NCBI GenBank assembly: GCA_027943245.1
Contig: JANDJZ010000340.1
Location: forward strand, 1-15,250
Source of the DNA: Acanthamoeba sp. SK_2022b
Taxonomy: Eukaryota > Discosea > Longamoebia > Acanthamoebidae
Length of the DNA: 15,250 bases
Direction: 5' to 3'
Part shown: positions 1 to 8,263 of the stretch, piece by piece
How positions within the stretch are numbered: the first letter of the stretch is position 1
Layout: each line of letters begins with the position of its first letter
The notes under the pieces: model-generated
Told to the model about the DNA's origin: nothing
The model's database searches: none
What the model saw: only the letters and a program-made list of their open reading frames with translations
Translations under genes and position numbers: made by a program

Positions 1-31
1 AAAAATACGCAAATAAAAAAATCAATAGTAC

Positions 32-1126
32 CTTGCTGGACCTGAGAGTTGGAGGCGAGGGAGGCGACGTAGGGGTTGGAGCTGTTCTGTGCGATGTGGC
101 TGCCGAGCTGTCCGGGAGAGAGGCCAAGCCAGTACGCGCGGGTCAATCGGGGAGGCCGCAAGCCGCGAGCGAAGGTGGGGCTGTGTGTACCTGTTGCTGG
201 TACTGTGGATTGGAAGCGACGCCTGCGACGGCCTCCCCCGCCCTACGCTGGTTCTCCTCGTTCATTGCCGCATTGCTCGCCCTGGGCGATGTCACGACGC
301 GTCCGTTACTACACGTCGACCACCAGCAACAACAGCTACAACTCCTGCCACTTGGCCCGAGCTCGGGAGCGTACATGTGGCCCATGTGAGAGGCAGCGGC
401 CGTGGCATAGCCAGGCGGCGTGTTCTGGTGCGCTCGGCCCGGAAGTGGCGGTGGCGGCAGGCTCCGATCATCGCCTTCCGAGAACGGGCGCGATGCGGGA
501 AGCGGAGGCAGAGCCTGTTGCATGGAGTCCATGCCAAAGGACGACGTGCGGGCGGGCACGGGCGGAAGGGACGGCAGCGCCGGTTGCTGTTGCGCCGAAG
601 GTGGTCCATGCGTGCGCGGCGGCAGGCTGGGCTGTGGCAGCGGCAGTGGCTGTGACTGTGGTTGGTGCGGTCGCTGGGGCAGCTGTGGCAGCCCGTGGTA
701 GGGATCCGCCACCGCGTCGTGCGTCGTGGCAGGTGCGTAGTGTTGAGCGTAGGGCTGTTGCTGTGGAGAGCGAGGCGGGAGGGAGGGCTGCTGGGCTCGT
801 GGCGGCAGGGATGGCGATGGCTGCAACGGCTGCAACGGCTGCTGCTGAGCTGGGCCTGTGCAGGGAAGGCAAGTGAGACGACGACCACGAGCACGAGCAC
901 GAGGAGCGCAGCCTGCAGCCACCAAACACATGACGGGGGAGGAGAGGGACATGCCGCGACCGGGGAGCGCGGGCTGTGGGGGAAGCGCAGGCATGGCGCC
1001 GTGCTGGCTGAGGGGTCGCGGGGGGAGCCCGGGACCCGAGTGGGGCGATGGCACAACGGGCGGGCCTCCGCGCTGCGGCAGAGCAGGCGCCCCGGGGCGT
1101 GGAGGCAATGGGCCTGGTCCTTGCAT
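32..1126 (-). CDS. Proline/glutamine-rich protein with repeated LPPR motifs, 5' part (runs off left edge)
   Basis: Proposed exons on the minus strand are 1126-961, 855-375, 281-191 and 107-32, about 271 codons, and the frame stays open across every junction. The introns (960-856, 374-282, 190-108) have GT donors and CAG acceptors with matching phases 1, 2 and 0; a fourth donor at 31-30 points off the window. Leaving the 374-282 intron unspliced would insert an implausible Cys/Trp-rich stretch, which supports splicing. The protein is low-complexity Pro/Gln/Ser. It has five LPPR cores (for example GLPPRPLS, SLPPRAQQ, SLPPRTHG) that resemble class II SH3-binding ligands, plus PPPPLPGR. No folded domain is visible in this part. 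The family is not recognised; a scaffold or cytoskeletal adaptor is possible but is inference. The ATG at 1126 is the first usable start. A CAG at 1143-1141 just upstream could be an acceptor, so the true start may lie further 5' or the 5'UTR may be spliced. Confidence 0.6.
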
Positions 1127-1749
1127 CTCTCCAACTACTGTTCAAACTCAAAAGATAGGGTTAAAAAAATAGACAAGAATTTAACAATAAATAAAAAAAG
1201 GTTTGGTCGCCTTGTTCGCTGTGCCGTAACCGTGTTCGGGATTTTCCATTTCTTTTTCTTTTGCGCCATTTACGCGTTCTTGTCATTCCGCCATCTTGGC
1301 TTTCTCTTTACAGGACGCCCACGGTGTCGCCGGCCTCCAGCTTCGTACTTTCGCACTCTCTTGCTGGCGACACTCCAAACAGTGTCGCTGGCTGACCAGT
1401 CCTGACCTAGAGCTTGGGCAGCACGCCACAATTGTGCCGTAACACTGTTTGTTGGGTGATGAGCTCTCAGAGGCCTCCCGTGAGTTCGCTTGACCGGCTC
1501 CAACCGGCTGGTGTGGTTGGTTGTTTCTGTCTGTTCTCCGGGCACAGCACGAACCAGCGCGCGGTTGTTAGATGATAAATTAATTCGGGGTGGGAGGTGA
1601 CCCAACAACATGGCAACACCGCAACAGCCATAAACACCACAGGAACGCCACTGGCGCGCTTGGGTTGGATTCTCCGTCGGGGTTGCTGCGTTGGCGAGCA
1701 AGAGTCACTCACTTCGTTTTCGTAGGACGCGCACGCAACACGCTTCGCC
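1127..1749. promoter_or_regulatory. Divergent intergenic region between the proline-rich gene and the first H-NOX-RasGAP gene
   Basis: About 620 bases separate two divergent starts (1126 minus, 1750 plus), so both promoters should lie here. An A/T-rich stretch near 1574-1585 (GATAAATTAATT) lies about 165 bases before the plus-strand ATG and is a weak TATA-like candidate. A/T-rich sequence at about 1155-1200 lies next to the minus-strand gene. A short inverted repeat sits at 1367-1388. Open frames cross the region on both strands, but none has recognisable domains or consistent codon bias, so I do not call a gene. A strong-looking plus-strand acceptor at 1312-1313 (CTTTACAG) could belong to a 5'UTR intron. 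Confidence 0.4.
1367..1388. repeat. 8-bp perfect inverted repeat in the divergent intergenic region
   Basis: GCGACACT (1367-1374) and AGTGTCGC (1381-1388) are reverse complements separated by 6 bases. A related GGTGTCGCC lies nearby at about 1323-1331. This could be a dimeric protein-binding site for one of the flanking promoters. No factor is known to me, and arms this short can arise by chance in GC-rich DNA. Confidence 0.35.
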
Positions 1750-4700
1750 ATGTACGGTCATGTCTTTCTCGCCGTCAAGGTCCGCCTTCCTTTCATGTTC
1801 GTTACTTTTACTTCTCGTTCTTTATTTTATTCAATACTTTAATAAAAGATTATTAAGCTGTTTGCTGCGGAGTTCTAGACGACTGCCACTTATACTCATT
1901 TCTTTTTTTAATCATTATTCCCAAAACAAAATAGGATTGTGTGGTGAGCAAGTTCGGGGAGGCAGCATGGCTCAAGATCCTGGCTCTCTCGCGCGCGGCC
2001 CCCTCCGGAGGCGGCGACTTCGTGGCCATGCAGCCCTACGACGACAAGAGCCTCTATGACATCGTCGCTGCAGCCTGCAAGGTTCCTCTTCCCCCCCCCC
2101 CTCTCCTCCTCGCCCTTACCGCAGCTGAGTACGGTGCAGGTGCTGAGCGTGACCGCCGACACGGTGCTGGAGATCGCTGGACGACACTTCATCGCCTACA
2201 CACACAAGAAGACGGTACGCACACCTCTCCTTGCCACAAATATTTTCACACAAATACCTCGTTATTATTTGTTTGTTATCACAAGTATTTTAAATCTTAA
2301 AAAAAACGAGGATACGTGCAGGCCCATGGCCAGCTGCTGGAGCTGATGGGCAACAATCCTATCGATATCCTGTGCAACATCAACAAGCTCCACGCCCACC
2401 TGCTCAAAGTGGCCCACTTCCCTGAGGTACATACATATCTGGTTTGGGTGCGTGCTGCGCCCTGTCCGACGCCAACGCTCCGCGGCGCGGTCTGCACACA
2501 CACCAGATCGTATCGCCTACGTTCCGCTGCACGCACAAGAAGGCCAACAGCGTGCGACTCCACTACACGCCGGGCAAAGAGTCACGTGTCGGTCTGGCGC
2601 CCTTCGTCAACGGTACGTGCAGGAAATGGAGAGCGGGCTCTGGCCAGCCATGCCTTGGATTGTGTGGTGTGTGTTGTGTAGCGTTGTGCCGTGCTGCCTC
2701 TGGTATACTCAACAGAACGGTGTGGTGTGATTGATTTGTCTGCAGGCGCGATTCGGGGGCTCGTGGAGGACATGCTCAAGTGCACAGACGTCACCATCGA
2801 GCAGATCAAGAGCCGAGAGAAGCACCAGTCCGACGTCTTTGTCATCACCTGGGCCCTGCCTTCGGTACACTTTGACCTCTCGTTCTCCTTTTTTTTTTCC
2901 CTCTTATTTGTCTTTTTTACTTTTAATATTACATACAGAACATTTTCTTGTGCAACTTAGGATAATAAGCCTCACAATATATTATTGTTTTATCGCGTTC
3001 TGTAGTAAGTACTGAGAAATGAATTTCAACAACCTATCTGTGCTCCCACTTTGCTTGTTGATTTATTGGTGTTTTATGTTAAACGCAACTTGGTTAGAGG
3101 TCGGACGCTGACGAGGACAGCCCGTCGACGGAGCTCTCTACTGTGATGGACGACCTCATGCCGGTCAAGTATGGCCTCACGGCTAAGGGCGTGTCCCGCC
3201 TGTTCCCCTTCCACGTCGCCTTCGACAAGGAATGCAACATCATTCAGGCCGGAGCGGTACCTACCGATTAGCACTTTCGAATTTATCTGAAATATTCATT
3301 TACAATTATTTAATGAATATTTATGTTGTGTGCAGTCGGTGCAAAAGGTGGTGCCCATGGAGCAGGGCGACCCGATGTCGCAGCATTTCTCCATCAAGGA
3401 GCCCGACAATTGCGCCTTCCCTCAGTTCCGCGCCATCCACGCCAAGCGAAAGCACACACCCTTCACCCTCGTGCACCAGTACGACGACCAAAGGCAGCTT
3501 TTGCTATGCGGCGAGGTATCACACGCACCACACACAGTGTCTGGCTGAAGTCTCCTATCTCGACTGGCCTCTGAATTCACTTTCTTTGCTTGTTCTACTC
3601 TCCTCCCAAAACAGATGGTGTGGTACAAGGCCAAGTCGGTGATGTTCTTTGCATGCAGCCCCGTCCTGCAGACGCTGGAGGAGGCCAAATATTTTGGCAT
3701 CGACATCTCGGACTTTGCGCTGTGCGACCAGGCGCAGGCGCACCTGCTCATTCAGCACGCTCAGTCGGTACTCGCGCCCATACCGCCATGTGCACGCGTG
3801 TCGTGTGTTGTGTCGTGTGTTGTGTAGTGTGTTGCGTGTCGTGTGCTCATCGTAGCAACGGCGCAGACGAAAGAAAAGGATGACGGTGGCCCTGCGGGCG
3901 CGACCAAGGACGACTCGAGCCCCGTCAGCAGGGATGAGGGCAGCGGCATCCGCGGGGAGAAGCGGGGCGGCCTGCTCCGCTCCTTCTTTATGCCGCCGGT
4001 GTCCCCGCGCAAGAAGGAGAGCACCCATCCGCTCAAGATCTCGAGCGACAACAACGGCCAGGACCTATTCGTTGAGAGCGCGAGGACGCCGCCTTCCGGT
4101 ATGTGTTTTTACCTTATTATTATTACTATTATTATTATTATTATTATTTTAATATACGTATTTATTTATTGCTCAATTTGAGTTATGATCACGACACAAC
4201 GCGATTGACCACCGACCACAGAGTGTTCGATGCATCACGTGCCGCGGCTGAACCTGACCGAGAAGAAGCGGAGCAATCGCACGCTCAAGTTCATGCTCGA
4301 CACGCAGTCGCCGCCGACCTCAGCGGCGACCACAGAGAGGAAGCCGAGCCCGGCCCCGCCCAAGCCGGCACCCATCGTCCGAAACCGCGTCTACCACGCC
4401 TTCAGCGAGGTATTCTTTGCTTCATTCTACACCACCGCCATTAATTATATTATTCTTACTCTATCTTTATACTTTATACTTTATACTTTATATTTATATT
4501 TATTATTCCCCAGTTATTTCTGCAAACTAAAGCGAACGAATCGTATTGCTCAGGCGTTGCTGTCGGATTCGTGGGATCGATTCATCTTCATCCGCACGCT
4601 CCTGAACTCGGTGCTCATGCAAGAGGGCGGCGAGGAGATGAAGAAGGTGTTCGAAGGCGTGGTGCGGCTGAATCGCGATGCTGGAAAGATTCGCCACCTT

Positions 4701-5199
4701 CTCGATTGCACCCTCGCCGCCGACATCAAGGCACACAACCAAGGTGACCCACACTCCACCACTGCCTACCAATCATCAGCACTCGATCTGGCCACGCAAC
4801 TGCAACCTAACTCAACCGCAACGCGCAACAGAGGAGATGGCCCTGTTGTTCCGCGGCGAAAGCGTCGGCGTGCGGCTGTGGAGCACCTTCATGGGTCAGG
4901 AGGCCAACGCCTACCGAACCCACTGCACGCAGCCTCTGTACCAGGCTGTCGATGCTCTGGACCGCCCCCTCGAGGCACCCCCCCTCCCCCGCTTCACGTG
5001 AGGAGTGGTCTTTACTGATGTGCGTGTGCGTGATGGTCAACAGATGCAGCCGGGGCGAGTTTCGAGCGACACTGAGAGGGACGCGAACGCCAAGAAGCTC
5101 ATCAGCCTGGCCCAGTCGTTTCTCGACCACGTCTGTGCGTCGGCCGAGTTCTGCCCCGTGTACGCGAGCTCCATTCCCCTCGCCCTCAGCAGCCATAAT

Positions 5200-5273
<74 letters not shown>

Positions 5274-5500
5274 GTGTGGGATCTCACACGGCAGCCTTCC
5301 CGTGTGGCAGTGGCGTGCGCACGGTGATGAGGTCGGCGAGCCTCGAGGTGCGGGATAGGTGGCCGCACCTGCAGTGGAAGGCCATCGCTAGCCTGCTCTT
5401 CCTTCGCTTCTTCTCGCCCGCCATCGTCAACCCTGCATCCGTCGGCCAAGGTTCACCTCTGTAGGGGTGGGCGCTTGCCTGCGGCGCGGGCTTACCACTA

Positions 5501-5559
<59 letters not shown>

Positions 5560-6302
5560 CGATGTCGCGTGCAGAAGTCAAGGAGAGCACGCCGCGCACG
5601 CTGCTGCTGGTGTCGAAGATGGTGAACAACCTCATGAACGAGGTGGCATTCGGCGACAAGGAGGCCTTCATGTTGCCCCTCAACAGCTTCCTCAACCAAC
5701 AGAACAAGGAGGCGGTCCAGCGTTTCGTGCAAAGCCTTACCGTACCCCTCCCAACACAAATATTATTCTCTGTGGGCAACACACCAATTATTTATTTTCT
5801 TATTTATTAGGGTGACGATTTCTGTCCTTTTACTCGTTATTTAATAATGTAAGTAGGTGACCGCAGTGACAGATGATCATGTTGTCCCGGTGGTGGTGAA
5901 ACGTGCTGACGTCGCTTTTACCAAATGAAACAGGATGAGGAGGCCATCGCGCAGGCCGCGGCGTCCCGCAGCACAGGACCGGCCCACACGGCGGAAGCGG
6001 CCGCGACCGAGGATGCGGCCGGCGTGTACCGAACCTCCATGGCCGTGGACGCCATCAAGGAGGCCCTTCTGCGCAACCTCGACGCCATATGGGCCAGCGC
6101 CAAGGAGAACCCCTCCGTCGTACGTCGTCCTGAGACAACCTTGTTCATCATGTTTCCTTTTTGGCGATTTCTTCCCACTCTGCCCCCACTCGCGTAAGGC
6201 TGATCGGTCTTGTTCACGCACACAAACACAACAACGCAGGAGGCCAAGTTGCGCCAGCTCCTCACTGTGGCACTCTGCGACATGCCCACCGAGTGCTGCT
6301 GA
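1750..6302 (+). CDS. H-NOX / HNOBA / RasGAP fusion protein, copy 1 (putative heme gas-sensing Ras GTPase-activating protein)
   Basis: Proposed exons: 1750-1779, 1935-2081, 2140-2214, 2322-2426, 2507-2612, 2746-2864, 3098-3256, 3336-3515, 3615-3767, 3867-4098, 4222-4409, 4554-4743, 4832-4974, 5044-5159, 5311-5450, 5575-5741, 5934-6119, 6240-6302 (832 residues). The start encodes MYG, the usual H-NOX beginning. Residues 1-194 are H-NOX: proximal heme ligand His108 in NKLHAHLL, Pro123-Thr-Phe125, and a modified heme-propionate motif at Tyr139-Arg146. Residues 195-358 are HNOBA (FPFH at 230-233, then FDKECNIIQAG; ISDFALCDQA near the end). Residues 359 to about 490 are a basic Ser/Pro linker. RasGAP spans about 490-750: arginine finger Arg569 in ALLFRGES, FLR at 678-680 followed by FFSPAIVNP, then NNLMNEVAFGDKEAFM. 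A helical tail follows to 832, ending CDMPTECC. In sGC the same front end precedes a cyclase; none is present. Expected role: Ras-GTP hydrolysis controlled by heme ligand binding (inference). Exon 3 could instead start at 2125, adding five residues. Intron 13 has a GC donor. Confidence 0.88.
3801..3836 (+). repeat. 12-base tandem repeat in intron 9 of copy 1
   Basis: TCGTGTGTTGTG occurs twice head to tail, followed by a degenerate third copy (TAGTGTGTTGCG). It lies inside the intron at 3768-3866. No function is apparent, and it fits the G/T-rich simple-repeat habit of introns in this locus. Confidence 0.7.
4113..4149 (+). repeat. (TTA)n triplet repeat in intron 10 of copy 1
   Basis: About twelve TTA/ATT units with one interruption lie in the intron at 4099-4221. 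This is an ordinary microsatellite within an A/T-rich intron. Confidence 0.85.
4462..4507 (+). repeat. 7-base ACTTTAT tandem repeat in intron 11 of copy 1
   Basis: Three ACTTTAT units follow a TCTTTAT unit, then decay into TATTTATATTTATT, within the intron at 4410-4553. Copy 2 has no intron at the matching position. Confidence 0.75.
4975..5043 (+). other. Probable GC-AG intron (intron 13 of copy 1)
   Basis: The exon ends DRPLE (CTCGAG) and is followed by GCACCC instead of GT. The acceptor is CAACAG before ATGCAGCCG. The matching intron of copy 2 (9806-9891) has a normal GT after the same CTCGAG and the same phase 0, and both flanks align. The nearest GT donor, in CACGTGAGG near 4998, would shift the frame out of the RasGAP reading. 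The donor also departs from the strong AG|GCAAGT context usual for GC introns, so a sequence error or later mutation is possible. Confidence 0.6.
5201..5272 (+). repeat. (GT)36 microsatellite in intron 14 of copy 1
   Basis: Seventy-two uninterrupted bases of GT lie about 40 bases after the donor at 5160. In the transcript this is a UG repeat, a sequence class bound by TDP-43- and CELF-type proteins in animals. Whether it is used in this organism is unknown. Confidence 0.95.
5511..5558 (+). repeat. (TG)24 microsatellite in intron 15 of copy 1
   Basis: Forty-eight bases of TG, preceded by TGCGTGTGCG, end 16 bases before exon 16 at 5575. The repeat takes up the place where a polypyrimidine tract would normally be, which may weaken or specialise this 3' splice site. 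Confidence 0.95.
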
Positions 6303-6697
6303 GGTCTAGTGTTGGGCGGCTGACCCGGGACGGGTCAGATCTGGTCTTGGTCCCGGGCTAAGATTGGCGCAGCTTGCCGTTACCTGTACAGATATTTGAA
6401 TTATTATGCGGAAATAGTGGAATACGTTCTTTGAAATCCTGTTGATAGGCGTTGCTCTGTGTGCGAAGAGCTGATGACGCAGAGATGTTGCGTGTGTCGG
6501 CACCAGGTGGAGCGGAGTGACGTACCTTTACACCTGCACCGAGACAGTCTTCTCTTCCACGCAGCGCCCCTTTGAGCTTAGCGTGTGTGAGAAACACCCA
6601 CCCCTGACCTTCGTCGCTCCGTGCCTGCACACAGAACGAAGAAAGAACGAAGGGCGAGAGAGGCGAACAAGAGAAGAGAAACAAGCTTGCGCCCAAC
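6303..6697. other. Intergenic region between the two tandem H-NOX-RasGAP genes
   Basis: About 395 bases hold the 3'UTR of copy 1 and the promoter and 5'UTR of copy 2. No canonical AATAAA or TATAAA is seen. Nested inverted repeats lie just after the copy 1 stop (6321-6357). The 60 bases before the copy 2 ATG are purine-rich (GAAGAAAGAACGAAG-type), consistent with an untranslated leader. No additional gene is supported. Confidence 0.5.
6321..6357. repeat. Nested inverted repeats 18 bases after the copy 1 stop codon
   Basis: TGACCC (6321-6326) and GGGTCA (6332-6337) form a perfect 6-bp inverted repeat. CCCGGGAC (6324-6331) and GTCCCGGG (6350-6357) form an overlapping perfect 8-bp inverted repeat with an 18-base spacer. 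The two hairpins are mutually exclusive in RNA. This may be a 3'UTR structure or a palindromic DNA-binding site between the two genes. No function is established. Confidence 0.5.
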
Positions 6698-8216
6698 ATG
6701 CACGGCATTATCATGCTCACCGTCAAGGTACCTTGCCCGGGCTCTGTCTCCGGAGGATCAACTCATCTTCAAGAAAAGACCACCACAAGACGCACTTTGT
6801 CTGCTGCCGACACCACAATGCTAACCGGTGGGCGCCATCCCAAACAGGACTTGGTGTTGACCAAGTTCGGCGAGAAGGCGTGGCTCCAAATGTGCAGCCA
6901 GGCCAAGTGCGCCACCGACTTTGTGTCGAACCAGCCCTACGACGACGCGATCGTCTATGACTTGGTCAAGGCCGGCAGCGCCCTGCTCAAAGCCAAGCCC
7001 GAGGACCTTCTCGAGCAGGTGGGCTACTGGTTTATCGTCTACATCCACCGCAAGACCGTGCGCGCCTCCACATCGCACCTTTTTCTCGATTTGTGGCCTT
7101 TCCTTATTGGCGTGTGGTGTGGGCCATGTCATTTGAGGTATTGGAGCGTAACAAAAGGTGCCCCTTAATTGGATTGCTTGCGCGTTTGTGTGTCGGCGGT
7201 ACTGCAGTCGTACGGCCAGCTTCTCGAGATGATTGGCAGCGACCTCGGCGAAGCCCTCTCGCAGATCAACAAGCTCCATGCGCACCTCCTCAAAGTGGCC
7301 CACTTTCCGACGGTACCTGGATGCCGGCCCTTGCGACACCCACGTTCGAGAGTAATCCTCGCGCCGCTGCTGGTGCCCCTTTCCCCACACAGATCGTTTC
7401 GCCCACCTTCAAGGTGACCCACCGTAAAGGCAACAGCATGCGCCTGCACTACACACCGGGCAAGGAGTCGCGAAAGGGCCTCTCGCCGCTCGTCATCGGT
7501 GCACGCGCGGATCCTTCCTGAATCCCTGAGCTCTCTCCGTTTCCTGCGCCGCGACAGCTCACAACGCAACGGGCTTTTTTGATTGTGGGGGAGGTCTACC
7601 TTAGGGGTGGTGAAAGGTCTGGGCACCGAATTGCTGAAGCTCCGAGAGGTGAACATCACTCAGATCAAGACCAGGGAGGCCGACGGGATTGACGTGCTCT
7701 TCGTTGAGTGGAAAACAGACAACCCCGTACGGTCACAACAACCTACTCATGACCTCTTTCTCTCACATCGCTTCGACCAGGAGGTTGAGGGCCGCGAGAG
7801 CGGGATATCGGAGAACACGACCACCGCGCCGCTCAAGGCGCCCCTGAAGCACGGCCTCAACGCCAAGTCGCTCGGGCGGCTGTTCCCGTTCCACATCATG
7901 TTCGACAAGGAGTGTAACATCGTCCAGGCTGGACCCGTAAGCTTGCTCCATCTCGTAGAATGCTTCCATAGTTTAGTGTGTAGAGTCTTTACATTGGACT
8001 CTTTTGCATGTTGCGTATTAGGCTTTGCAACGAATCGTGCCGCTGGAGGTGGGCGACCCCATGTCACAGTTCTTTGCCATCAAAGACCCCGACAGCTGCT
8101 CGTTCTCCAATTTCAAGAGCATCTACGCACATCGCAAGCTGTCGCCGTTCACGCTCGTGCACGCCTACGATGAAGATACTTCTTTCCTTCTCCACGGCGA
8201 GGTACCGCGCCTTGCG

Positions 8217-8263
<47 letters not shown>

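Noticed and set aside
76..1405. Plus-strand open frames of up to 266 codons over the proline-rich gene
   Set aside because: They are Ala/Arg/Gly-rich shadows of the minus-strand Pro/Gln-coding exons and have no matching splice structure.
1270..1751. Minus-strand open frames of 143 and 94 codons upstream of the proline-rich gene
   Set aside because: Residue composition is random-looking, there is no recognisable domain and no convincing splice path into the exon starting at 1126. A GDTVG-like string in another frame is too short to support a domain.
3801..3836. CRISPR-like tandem repeat
   Set aside because: The units are 12 bases, directly adjacent without spacers and inside a eukaryotic intron; this is a simple tandem repeat.
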